The notes under the pieces are model-generated. The model was not told the origin of the DNA. It made no database searches and was given only the letters and a program-made list of their open reading frames with translations. DNA of 64,000 bases from contig CM041083.1 of NCBI GenBank assembly GCA_023079485.1, positions 154,584,552 to 154,648,551 on the forward strand, in the 5' to 3' direction. Position 1 is the stretch's first letter, and each line of letters begins with the position of its first letter. The translations under genes and the position numbers were made by a program. Shown one piece after another: positions 22,942 to 34,260 of this stretch. Source of the DNA: Archilochus colubris. Lineage: Eukaryota; Chordata; Aves; Apodiformes; Trochilidae.

Positions 22942-25315
22942 TTACAGGGTATATCATTTATTAATGCATGCAATTAATTTTCTCTAGCTTTACAAGCACA
23001 CTTTTTGAATACCCACATCCTTTGCAAGTTACAGAGACAAAAATTGCATATAATTAAATAATCCATTCTTCATCCCATTTTCTCCCTACATCTTAATCAC
23101 TTATGAAAATCATTTTTTAAAGGATGTGGTGTCCTGGAATTAGAATATGACTGAAGGTCTTATCCCAGAGATGCCAAAGATTTTGGAAACGTTTTGTCTA
23201 AGTTCAGTGTAATTTTACAGTATAATGAGGCAAGCAGAAGCAAATAATGACAAGGTAATATAAATGGAAGTGCTGTAAATATTTTATACCAAATAAAACT
23301 TGGTAAAAATTGTCTGGAAAGATTTTTTCCTTTACATCCTTTCCACTTACTTGAGTTGTTTGAATGGACATTTCAACAGTATATATAATGATTAAAATAA
23401 CATTGCCAGCACAGTAATTGCAACAGTTTACTATTACAATTGCTTACTTCTGTGACTAAAATATTGATGCTCCTGCAGTGTTCTTTAAGATTTTCTTTTC
23501 CATTTTCTCTTCTGATTTCACAAATATAAATATGTAATTTTAATCAGAAAATGCCAATATTTACTAAAATTCAACTTCTATGAAACCTAGAAGTTTCAGG
23601 CTTTCTTTGACTGTAGGAAGAAGTGAAAGTGTGGTGAAAAAACATTGTTTTCAATAACATCAGCTGACACAGCTTTCCAGCTGTTAGAGGTATGGGTTCT
23701 TACTTTTTCTTCATATATGTGTGTGTGTACACATTTGATGCACTGCTATGCCTTTCTTATCTGTTTCATTAATTTCAGAATCAGAAATTAATTTTTTTTT
23801 TTCCTAGAATGTGTCAGACATGAGCTCAAAAAACTTGCCTCAAGGAGGCTGACTTTGAAACACACCGAGAAAATAACTGATGGAACCTATATTCTACTTT
23901 ATCTCATAGAAATGAAGAGATATATACAACCAGAATGCAGATATTCTCCTGACTGTTACACAAATAGTATTCAATCATCAGTAAAAATTTCTATTGAATC
24001 AGTTGACATTTAATTTATATATATGTGTAAGAAAAAGAATGTCTCCTCTGCTAACTTTGAATTGTAATATTTTTGATTTACAGGTCATTATTTTCTTCTT
24101 GCCTCATTTTTTTCTTCTGTTGAAGAAATCACCGATAAATATGGTCCTTGAAGTTCCTGTATTAATGTGTTTTATAGCATACATAAAAGGAATAGACTGA
24201 TTTCACCACCAAAGCTTTAGGAAGTGTCAGCTGACAGTTTTTAACAGACTTTGAAAAATGTGTTAGCATCTCCTGATTATTTTACTTTAGGTGCTCTTGC
24301 TCTCTGACTAGCAGTGATTTTGTGGTAACTTTAGAAGCGTGTAGTCAAATACTCCCCAGCTTTTTTAGACTTTTCATTAATATTTATCCTCAGTCCTCCT
24401 CAACTTTATGATGCCTTTCAGATCTGAAATTCATAAACCAGAAAATAATGGTTCCTTTACTGTTCTATCATACAGACATGCACATTTTATAATCTATCCT
24501 CATCAATTGTGGTTTTTCTTTGTTTAATTTTTGATTTAATTTTTGTTTATTTCTCCAAGCTTCTTTCGTCCTGAAATGCTTATTCTCTCTTTCTTTTATT
24601 GTTTCAAATTTTTAAATAGCTCTTTTAATAGTCTGTGATCCCTGCTAGATATACAGGACAGTTTTGACTGACCAGAAAGCTTTTTCATCAGTCCCTGTAA
24701 CTCATGGAGCAGCTTTTAGTAGTCAGAAAGAACAACTGCAACAAAACCTCAATCTGGGCCATTACAACTATAGAAGACAATTTACTTTGTTACACAGAAT
24801 GGTGATGCATTCACAGGCCATCCTGCCCACAGAAGATCTGAGTGGTTAGAAAGAGCGGCCTAATCAATAGCAAAGCACATGTCAATCAAAATGGGATATC
24901 TTCCACAGGAGCTGTAGATAACAATTCCTCATTAACAAGTAATCTTGAAAAAATTGTCATGGCTACAAGATTTATAAAATAGCATCTTCTAAATAATACA
25001 CATAGGTTCACAATTTAATTTATATATTTGTATCAGAAAAATAATGGCTCTCAACCATTCTGACTAATATGCTTTCAGAACATTTTCCAGTAAGAGATAG
25101 CTAGGAACAGTAGTTAAACGAAATGAAAAATAAATCCTATAATAATAAGCCTCAGGAATCTTAAGAGTAGCAGTACTAAAAATCTTTCCATTACCACTTA
25201 ATACTCATCAGAATTAACTCTGAAATATGATGATGCCCTAAAAATATCTTTGAAAACATGTTGAAAATAGACAGACTAAATAAAAAAAGGATGTAATGAA
25301 AAGTTATATGTCCTT

Positions 25316-25380
25316 TGTTTTAGTTTGGGGTTTTTTGGTTTTTTTGTTTTTTTGGTTTTTTTTAATTTTATTTTATTTTA
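25316..25380. repeat. T/G-rich low-complexity tract
   Basis: TTTTTTGG and GGTTTTTT units followed by TTTTA repeats. This is the complementary form of the A/C-rich tracts elsewhere in the window. Confidence 0.85.
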
Positions 25381-25634
25381 AAATCCCTAAGAGCTTAAAA
25401 TGTTCTTAGGAAATCAAGACTTATTCTGATTACACATCTAGAAACCAAGTTGAGGTATGTGCTTTCACCGAGAAAAAAAAGGCTTTTCAAAGCCATCATT
25501 TCAGCCCAAATTCTAGAGGCTGGAAATGTTTCTGAGAAATGTTTGGGTGCTGAGGGACACATATATTATAATGAAACTCTGTTCCCAAGTCAGCTATACT
25601 TCTAAACAATGCTTAATCAAGTATGAAATTAATT

Positions 25635-25655
25635 AAAAAAAAAAAAAAAAAAAAA
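25635..25655. repeat. poly-A run, 21 nt
   Basis: Uninterrupted A run. The sequence upstream is not recognised as a retrocopy. Confidence 0.85.
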
Positions 25656-27096
25656 TTGAAGTCTCTTCTCCGTGGACTTCAGACTTATAACAGATTGGAA
25701 TTTTCCTGGTTTTCAGGATAGCTGGGTCTTATTTACCTACTTACATTTATCTTCAGGAGTATCTTATTCAAATTCTTCAGTGAAATATTATTTACTGCCT
25801 GATTTGCATTAAAAACATGTTCACTGTTATATTTCATGAGTTTCTTTTTATTATCAGTCATTTTTACTTCCAGAAGTGGAAACATGATGGCTAGAGAATT
25901 TTGGAAGTGTATCTTTGAATTCAATTTTAAAATATTAAAATTACTTTCTGAGGATGCATTTTATTTGTCCTTTTTCTTTTTGGTACTCTGCTATATGAAG
26001 AATTTCCTTAAAGTGAAATGTACAGCAATCTCATTCAGGCTGACAAGTTTCAAAATTCAGTCTCATTCTGCTTTTGGTTTTGCCACAAAAACAAAGAAGT
26101 TATACTGCTTCAGAATCCACTATATAAAACTGATCACTCTGACATCCTGTATGGCAGCATAAGGTAAAATTCTGCTATCAGCTTTAGAGAGATGACCACA
26201 TTCTGAAAAGTTTTTATTTCTTACTATATATGTAATGCATTCTGCAAGTAGCAAGGATGCAATGATATTTCTTTGCCTTAATAACATACAATTTGTAGCC
26301 AAAATTTCTATATTTATTTGATCTTTTATTTATTTTAAAACAATTTCATAACTTTAAACAAAGGGGGGAAAAGTTAAACATATTATATAGGTCTAAAAAT
26401 CCATGTCGTAAAATAAACATGAAATTATATTTTTCTTACCAGTTAGGTATCTGATTGTTGAGGCTATTAGAGGTCTGTGCTATATTAAGTGATACATAAG
26501 AATTACTGGTTACTTCAGATTTCCAGTAGGTAAAGGTATAAAACAACTGGGAATCCTCTTTTCTTGTGGAATAGTTTGAGATTACAGATGTCTTAGTTTT
26601 GCTGTTAGTTATGAGTACCAGATAAATCATCTGATTAGAGGCAATGGGCACTTATATACAAGAGGAGAAGTGTTGGTCAACCTTCTCTTTCAGGGAATTC
26701 AGTTTAATTTCTGATGTACTTAATGTGTATGCCCCCAAAATATTTTTACAGCAGTGGAGCACGATATCGTCAGTCTTTTGAAATATCATTCTGGAACTGG
26801 GAAAATTTCCAAATTAAGTTTAGATGTTGCCTAAACATCTTTAAATGAATTAGTTTCAACAAAAGCTCATTTCCTGAATAAAAAAAATGCTCTAAAGCCT
26901 TTAAGAAGAAGAAAAGAGAGAAGAAAAAAAAAATAGCATCACACCTCAGCAGATGGCAGAACTAACAGAGGATGCCAATTGCATTAAATTAATATCCTTA
27001 ATTTAGAATATGCCATTACAGGCCATTTATGGACGATTTATGGTCCACTTTATATGCTAATTCCTACTCTTGTTTTTCAGGGTAATTAATTTATAA

Positions 27097-27168
27097 TCTC
27101 TTTTCCTTCCTTCCTTCCTTCCTTCCTTCCTTTCTTCCTTCCTTCCTTCCTTCCTTCCTTCCTTCCTT
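27097..27168. repeat. (TTCC)n microsatellite, 72-nt polypyrimidine tract
   Basis: A 72-nt stretch contains no purine on the plus strand and is built from TTCC units with one interruption (TTTC near 27131). It is a near-mirror repeat and so has the form that can fold into a triplex (H-DNA). Confidence 0.97.
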
Positions 27169-28199
27169 GTTAAATAATAATTTGAAATATTATTTATACC
27201 TAATTCCTGGGAGAAGAATTAATCTATTCCTGTGAAATGCTTTTAAAATGCTTAATAGGAAATAGATATTTTAATGAACATTGGGTTATCTTCTTTTCAA
27301 TCAGAGAACAGGAACAGCATGAATTCTTGTAGTAACAGTTATTTAAAGTAGGATCTTAACTGAGTAACTGCAGAACCTTTACTATTAAATATACTAAGTC
27401 TATTCTAACTTCTCTCTATCTTGAATCATTTTCCATCATGGTGGAAGAAAACATAATATTGGTTAAATATACTAGGACTTTTTAATGCATTTTTTTATAT
27501 ATGTGGAGAAGGAGACAAACTTTAACTACAAAGAACAACCTCTTATTTTCTTTTTGTCTACTTGGAGTCACTCCTATGACATTGAGATGAGGTGTCCTGA
27601 CAATGATCATGATGTCAGAGGACTATGACTTCAGCTGGAGGAAAAAAACAGAAGGAGCAGATGGATTCTTATGAAACAAACCATACAAACATCTTTCTTA
27701 ATAAGAACCAAGGAAAGAAAAAAGCTAAAGAGGTATGACATATTTAGGTTATAAACAGAATGCTCTTAAATATTCAAGATGTATCCCAAACATGCTGATT
27801 TCTCTAAAATTTTCTTCTTATGTTTAATCCATTACAGACAATAATTTTAAAGGAGCCTTGAGATATCCCTACTGATTCTTACGGAAGCTACAACAGTAAT
27901 ATTTACTATGACCACACATATATATTCCATATAAATTCAACCAGGAAGTAATAATATACCTATACTCTGTGATCCCATGAAAAACTTACTCCAGTTACTG
28001 TATTGTGTGATGCCTAGGGTTATAGGTGTAATCATACACCTAACTGGAATCCAGCTGAAGTTATAAGATGCAAACACAATGATGCAATCTTTCTGTACTT
28101 TTATTTATATGTGGATTAGTCTCACATTTCAAGTCTGGAAATAAACATATTAAATATTCATCCTTATTTCCTCTTAAAATACCTGTCAACTGTATGATT

Positions 28200-28462
28200 A
28201 TTAGTTATTTTAATTTAGTATAACAATGTAGTATATTTATAGTATATTGTGATGGAATATAATGCACTGTGATAATATATGATATAATGTGATACACTAT
28301 GATATATAATATGATTAAAATAATTTTAAGTGATTAAAATGAATATATATATTATAATATAGTGTAGTATAATGTAATATAATATAACATATTATGATAT
28401 AATGTACTAATAATATTATATTGTGATATAATATTATTAGTATAGTATAGTATCATATATGT
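28200..28462. repeat. AT-rich degenerate minisatellite
   Basis: About 260 bp of loosely repeated TATAATGTGATA, TAGTATA and ATAATATGATA words, nearly devoid of C. No single clean period is visible by eye. It behaves like a decayed short-period tandem repeat. Confidence 0.8.
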
Positions 28463-28487
28463 AGAAAATTTTGGGAAAAGATTGTCT

Positions 28488-28565
28488 TAAAACAAAACAA
28501 CAACAACAAAAACAAATCAAACCCCACAATTCTTGATAGAGGGACAAAACCCAACTCAAACAAGA
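28488..28565. repeat. A/C-rich low-complexity tract
   Basis: Begins AAACAAAACAACAACAACAA and continues with CCAAAACAAAG words. It immediately follows the AT minisatellite. Confidence 0.8.
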
Positions 28566-28847
28566 AACCAAAACAAAGCAGAAGAAACCCAGAAGGAACT
28601 TCAGTGTCTTAGCATTTTAGACCCTCCCCCATTGTTGACACCATAATACAATTTGCATATTTTCAGTACAAGATCTACATCATCTCTGAGCTATTTTTGA
28701 TGAAAATTAAATTCAAATAACATGAAGTACACACAAAAATTTTCAAGTCAACAATCACTTCTCTTCACAAAACTTGGCGTTTCAGCTCTGACTTCAACTG
28801 TAGCAGCAAAGTATTGTAGGGATTTTTCAGGTAAGGAGGCAGGTAGC

Positions 28848-28898
28848 TATGGTGGGTTTGACATTTGACATTTGATATGGTGGGTTTGACATTCCACC
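28848..28898. repeat. 28-bp tandem duplication at the LTR edge
   Basis: TATGGTGGGTTTGACATT occurs at 28848 and again at 28876. The outer end of the LTR has been locally duplicated. Confidence 0.95.
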
Positions 28899-29987
28899 TA
28901 ATTTCTCTCTCAGTCAACCTTTTTGCCAGGATATGGAGAGAAAAATAATATGGAAATCTTGTGAGTAAGATAAGGACAGGGAGATCCCTTTACCAGTTAC
29001 CATCACATGCAAAAGAGACTGCTTGGGAAAGAACAATGTATTTATTGTTAATTAAAAGTAGAGTTGGATGGTGCGAGACAAAGACAAAAATAAAAACATT
29101 TTCTCCTGTTTCTGTTTTCTTTCTCCTAGAATCAGTTTGATTCCATCATTCGTAGCTTCTCTACTTCCTTCCACCTCTGAAGTGGTGAAAGAGGGATGGT
29201 GAATTGAGATTTCAGTGAAAACACTTCTCTGTTCTTTCTTCTTAACACTTTTCCCCTGTTCCAATGTTAAAAGTCCTCCAACAGAAGACAGTTCCTCATA
29301 AACTTTTTCAACAGACTCATTTCTCATGGGATGGAGTATTTCTAGAACTGCTCCAACATGGGTTCTGATCACAACATACAGTCCTACAGAAATAGACTGT
29401 TCTACTGGGGGTTCCCCACAGGATCACAAATTCTGCCAGAAAACCTGATGCTGAGTGGACTCCTCTTCATGGTCATAGTCCCTGACAAGAGCCTGCTCTG
29501 GTGTGAAGTCTCCATAGGTCTTCATAGGCTGCAGCTTCCTCCAGGTCATATCCATCTGCTGCAACCTAGCGTCCTCCACAGGCTGTGATGTGGACATTGC
29601 TCCAGCATGGTCCTCTCCATGGGCTGCATGTGGACAGATATCTTCACAGAAGTCTTTTGCATAGACCACAAGTGAAACTCTGCTCTAGCACCTGAAGCAT
29701 CTCCTCCCAAGGCTTCTTCTATGACCTGCAGGATTCTTCTGAATTTTTTTTTTACCATTCCTTTCTCTCACAGCTGCTATGTAGCATTATTCTTCACCCT
29801 TTTAAAAATATGTTTTCCATGAAACATGCCCGTCTTGGCTGAGGTGCTCGACTGTGTGCCATGGTGGATGTGTTGGAGCCATCTGGAGCTAATTGTCTCT
29901 AGTATGGGACATCCTCCTGCCTCTCCTCACTGAGTACACCCCTGTAACCTTCCCACTGAATAAGCCTTGTTAAGTAAATCCAGTACA
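28850..29987 (-). mobile_element. Diverged endogenous-retrovirus LTR, copy 1 (minus orientation)
   Basis: This stretch is homologous to 33190-34080. Shared anchors in order are a TGGTGGGTT-type start, GACAGGGAGAT...ACCATCACA, the TTTATTGTTAATTA region, a run of 'CTGCTCCA/ TGGGTTC' and 'GGGCTGCAG'-like phrases, CTCTCACAGCTGCT, and a terminal AGTACA. On the minus strand it runs TGTA...CCACCA, that is with TG...CA LTR ends. AATAAA on the minus strand lies at 29041-29046, and a TATA-like AT stretch lies near 29801-29812. The TGGTGGG end is duplicated, at 28850 and 28878 (28-bp repeat). No gag, pol or env reading frame adjoins it. I recognise it as an avian ERVL-like LTR type from general knowledge and cannot name the family with certainty. 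It could be a solo LTR. Confidence 0.65.
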
Positions 29988-30821
29988 GTAGACTACATGC
30001 TGAGATAAGAAAATACAATGAAATTTCTTGGAAGTATAAAAATAACTTTATTGTTAATTATTTAATACTTATTGCTGTGAAATATTTCCATTGATTTTTC
30101 TACTTTTTAAATTTTTTGTTATGATTTTTTTTTTTTTTTGTGATGGATGTTTTCTTGCTACAGAAAAATGAGAAAGATTCACCATGTTTCCTGGTGAGAT
30201 ATGAACTCCTTCATGTCACTTTGAAAAGTGTTTTTAATCTCCCTTGCTGATTTCAATAATTATGGTAGCTTTGAAAGTGAGAATGTCTTTTCCAAAAAAC
30301 TGACATCAGTGGGATAAAAGTAGTGAGAATTAAGGAGTTCAGATGAGGAGATGATACAAAAATGACTAGGATCATCAAGAGCTCTGTGTGTGAAAGTAGT
30401 AAATAAAAGGAAAAGTTATATCCAACTGGCAGAGGCAAAACTCTTTAGCAGTATCTGAGATATTAAAGGGAAGGTAAAGTAAAGGTGGCAGTGTTGGAGA
30501 GAGTCTGAAAGTGACTCGGTTTGAATAATTAAATACTTTGATTCACATTCTAAACTGAAAATACCAGAGAAAAATAATCTTGGTCCCTGTCTTAAATACT
30601 AGGATGCAAGGCAATAAATCCTATGGTTGAGATAGTGTTGATAGAAATAAATCAACAGATTACATCATATTGGGTTCTGCGATGCTAAAAGGTAAGTTAA
30701 AAAATGTTAGTTTCAAGCTAAAATTATTCTGAATTCAGAATAAAAGAAAAAAAGATGTAAAAAAAACACTGAACGTGAGGAAACATGATTTTACTGTCAG
30801 AATGACTGAGCACTAGGAATA
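29988..30821. other. AT-rich DNA between LTR copy 1 and a CR1 tail, no gene seen
   Basis: No coding region is supported. It contains a short T run near 30127-30139. It shows no retroviral internal sequence, which argues against a provirus spanning to the second LTR. Confidence 0.5.
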
Positions 30822-30954
30822 CTGGAGATTTTCAAGAGCTCTCTGGACATTGTGTGGGGCAATCTAGTATAGGTGAACCTGCATGAGCAGAATACTTAAA
30901 ACATGACCTCCAGAGGTCCTCTCCAGTCTCAACCAGCCTGTGGTTCTGTGATTG
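30822..30954 (+). mobile_element. CR1: CR1 LINE 3' end fragment, old
   Basis: The plus strand carries the end of the CR1 ORF and the 3'UTR in decayed form: ATTTTCAAGAGCTCTCTGGA, then ACCTCCAGAGGTCCTCTCCA, ending TGGTTCTGTGATT in place of the octamer. Confidence 0.75.
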
Positions 30955-33100
30955 CTGTCCCTCTACAGACATTGTCTTCACATCTTCATTCGCTTTCGTT
31001 TCAGGTCCCCAATACCCAGGGCAGAGGCTCCTCAAGTACATGTTAGCTGATCTGGTGGGCCAGTGGGATGGGCTTCCAGTTCCTTTCCAATCTTATGGGG
31101 CAGCACCAGCTGCTCTTTGGATCCAGGGGATACCAGCCCCTGCTGTACCTCACAGCTCATATCACTGAATTTTCTTTTCAAGACAAAGTGATACTTCAGC
31201 TTTGCCCTTAAATTTATATATATTTTTTTAATTTATGAAATTTTGAGATTTACGGATCATCATGAAAGCCATAGCTCTCAACCTGATTTTAATAACTTTC
31301 CTTTTTCTGATTGTGATTTTTCAGTATTTTAGTTGTAGCTTTAATGTGAAATTATCAGTAATTTAAAAAAATAAAATTCTTGTGCATCATACTTGGAAAT
31401 CTGTACAGCTTTTGGCCAATTATTTTTGTTTGGTTCATTGTGAGATCTAATGCATGCCCTAAAAATGCCAGCTTCAAAGAGAAAAAATGAAATTATTCCC
31501 TTGTATGCAGTAGGAGCCAAATGAGCATGCTAGCAGTGCAAATCTAAGAGATAACTTTTCGTCAGCAACTGCAAACAAATGGTTCTTTTCATTTCAAGTC
31601 AGATATAATCTCTGTTCCCACAGTGAGAATATGGATAATCAAGAAGTAATTTCTAAGTTAATTTCATGCAAAAAACCAGTACTGTGGTAAACATTTAATA
31701 AGATAGAACACAGAACTCTTTGAATTTCATGAAGCTGCCAGTAATTTTTATTGTAAGATTCTAAAATATGTGACTGGGACACAAATTCCCCCTCATCTAC
31801 CCAGGATCTCTGTGGGAACACCAAACTGGGCACAGGAGTGTTAAACAAAAAGTACTATTGTGGGGCCACCAAGCTTTTACAGAAAGGTTATTGTGTTCAC
31901 AGTAGTGAAAGAGCAGCATATCTCAGAAATGTTGAATTTAGTCCAAAACATCATTTATCCTATAATGAGCTTTGGGAAATTATCTCAGATCTTTTGTCAT
32001 GAACCTTCTTAAGCCTGAATAAGTCATTTGTGGTACCCTCACTGTGAAATGGGAAATTATAGTGATGTTGCATAGTGACAAATCCTGTCCCAATCCTTCC
32101 CAATCAGGAAGACAAGTGTCAACCTGATTTGCATTTAGTGGTGTAAAGTAAGTTAAACTCAGATTGGTGAGGTTTCTCCTAGAGAGTTTGTAGACCTAAC
32201 CTGGAAAATTTTCAGGGCAGAACAAGAAGACAACTTGTTTCTTGGCTCACTGTTTTGTGATTGCCTCATCTGATTACCTCATAGCGTTATCTTATCTTGG
32301 TTGCACATCCATTACATGTTAATGGTTTTCAAATGACATAAACTTTTATTTCAGACATGCTTTATTTAAAAGGTCATTTTCAGTGTTTTATGGTTTCCTC
32401 TTTTCTCTGTTATATGTCATTTTCTGTCAGAAACCTAAATCAGTGTTTAATACAAATAGGGTGGCTAGGTTTTTTTATATAGCAATTATTAACCTCAGTC
32501 TTGCAAATCTCATGCAATCAATATGATTGTTCTGAACAAGACAGTAGTTTGCAACAAAGTAGACTGAGTCTTGAAAGGGAAAAAAACCAAAAATCAGTAA
32601 ATAACAAAGGCAATCAATACAGCTTCAGTTATTTTGCATGACAGTTTTTTTGTAATTGCAAGAGAAATGGCAACCTTTCATAAGCTTTGTAAGTCTGATA
32701 ATTAAGAATCAATTATCAAGAATTAAGATTTAATTAATTATTTAAGTATCAGTAATCATTAAGAATTAATATGGTCATTAAGTGTCTTTAGATTGTCTTT
32801 TACTTTAGACATGACTATATTACAGCAATGATTAGAATGCTGACTAAAGTAAATAAAAATGATAATTTCAACTATTACTTAGAGAAAATTTGTACTTTTA
32901 ACTGTCAGATTTAAAAAAAATTATTCTTTTTTTTTTAATTTAGTTTGATTATAACCCCGTTGTTGTCAGTGGCCCATGTGCCACTGCCACTATTCATACT
33001 TATGCTGCTGAAGTACTAAGTTGTGAAAAACTTGTCTAATTTTGTGAAGCGAAAGATAAGTCACTAACCTGAAAGAAATGGTTTTGAGTCTCTCCACAGG
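30955..33100. other. Mostly AT-rich unique DNA, no gene established
   Basis: The first 220 bp (30955-31170) are GC-richer, with a polypyrimidine-AG (TTTCGTTTCAG at about 30993) before CCCAGGGCAGAGG. They are unassigned and could be the rest of an old repeat. The remainder is AT-rich without supported genes. Confidence 0.45.
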
Positions 33101-33172
33101 ATGGTTGGATTTGATGGGCCTGATGATCTTAGAGGTCTTTTCCAACCTTAATGATTCAATGATTCCAGGATG
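33101..33172 (+). mobile_element. CR1: CR1 LINE tail fragment
   Basis: The CR1 3'UTR phrase GATGATCTTAGAGGTCTTTT is followed by a decayed octamer pair (ATGATTCAATGATTCC). It ends 17 bp before the second LTR copy. Confidence 0.85.
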
Positions 33173-33189
33173 AACCGTGCTCTACCATG

Positions 33190-34080
33190 AGGTGGGTTAC
33201 CCTTGGCACTCAATCACTCCCCCTCCTTATAGAACAGGGAAAGAAAATAGGATGAAGATGATTGTGGTTTGGGAAGAAGACAGGGAAATCGCTAATTACC
33301 ATCACAGGCCAAACTGACTGGACTTGAAGAAAATTGATTTAATTTACTGTCAATTAGAATATGCTTAGCTAGAACGAAAAAAAGACAAACATTAAAGTAC
33401 CATCTTCCACATCTCTACCTGCCCTACCATAAGCAACATGAGGGAGGTGGGAGAGAGTAGAAGGAAGGTTGATCAATACATAGTAGTTTGTCTCTGTTAT
33501 TCCTTCAGCCTCACAATTTTCCCCTGCTCCATCATGCATTTTTTCCATGAGCTGCAGTTCCTAGCAAACAGTTGTTTTCCAGTATGAATCCTCCACACGC
33601 CTCAGTTCCTGACAGGAAGATCTTCCCTAGTGTGGGGTCTCCATCATGTTCAGTTTTTTCAGGAAATATCCATTTTTATTTGCATGGCTTCTACACAGGT
33701 TTCAGGGAATATTTGCTCTTGCATTGTCTCTGCCATGGACAACCTCCTTTTCTTCCTCTGTCCTTGGTGTGTATCCTTTCCTTCTTCTGACCTTGGTACG
33801 TGTAGGATTGCAGACATTTTATTCCCATTCCTCCCTCTCTCACAGCTTCTCTGCACCCTCTCTCACAGCTTCTCTGCAGTGTTTTTTGCCTTTTTTTTTA
33901 AACAAGTTGTCCCTGAGGTGTCACCAGCTTGGCTAATGAGCTCAGCTATGTCCTGCAGCAGATCTGTTTTAGCCAGCTGGAACCATTTTTGCCTAGCATG
34001 GGGCAGCCCCTGGCCTTCTCTCACAGAGGTCACCCCTGCAGGCCTCTGTTACCAGCACCTTGACACCTGCACCCAATGCA
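33190..34080 (-). mobile_element. Diverged endogenous-retrovirus LTR, copy 2 (minus orientation)
   Basis: Same family and orientation as 28850-29987. Shared anchors are the AGGTGGGTTACCC start, GACAGGGAAATCG...ACCATCACAGGC, the TTTAATTTACTGTCAATTAG region, TTTTCCCCTGCTCCA, CCTCTGTCCTTGGTGTGT, CTCTCACAGCTTCTCTGCA, CACCCCTGCAGGCCTCTGTT, and the CCCAATGCA end. At 891 bp it is about 250 bp shorter than copy 1, through internal deletions. Long chance-open frames on the plus strand (33572-34094) are by-products of its pyrimidine bias. No viral genes adjoin it. The two copies lie 3.2 kb apart, but that spacing holds no recognisable internal retroviral sequence. Confidence 0.65.
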
Positions 34081-34206
34081 TTCCCATTCCCTGACAATTT
34101 TCTTCCATTGCTTGTTCTTCCCATTATATTTTCGATGATCTCCAATGCATGACACTTCTTGCCACAGTCCACAGGAAGGCATATATCCCAAGACAGAACA
34201 CATATC

Positions 34207-34260
34207 CTTCCTTTATAGGAAGAAATTTCTTCCTATATTTCTTCCTTTATAGGAAGAAAT
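34207..34260. repeat. Compound palindrome and direct-repeat cluster
   Basis: A perfect 24-bp palindrome occupies 34214-34237. Next to it are perfect 10-bp inverted arms (34237-34246 and 34251-34260) around a 4-nt loop (TTAT). The 20-bp word CTTCCTTTATAGGAAGAAAT occurs exactly twice (34207-34226 and 34241-34260), 34 bp apart. It could extrude hairpins on either strand. Origin is probably local duplication of a hairpin-prone word during replication. Confidence 0.95.

Larger units (their letters stand above)
22347..28199. other. AT-rich DNA with simple repeats, no gene seen
   Basis: Nearly 6 kb without a supported gene or recognisable transposon. Contents are an A/C-rich tract (22897-22941), a short (TG)n (about 23720-23733), a T/G-rich tract (25316-25380), a 21-A run (25635-25655) and a (TTCC)n tract (27097-27168). 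Open frames of up to 108 codons (25836-26162 plus) lack recognisable domains. Confidence 0.5.

Noticed and set aside
29988..33189. Interior of a provirus between the two like-oriented LTRs
   Set aside because: No gag, pol or env-like frame, no primer-binding site or polypurine tract, and the interval contains other AT-rich DNA and a CR1 tail.
33572..34094. Overlapping plus-strand frames of 72-154 codons
   Set aside because: They lie inside the second LTR copy, overlap in several frames, are Ser/Leu/Phe/Pro-rich from the pyrimidine bias, and have no recognisable domain.
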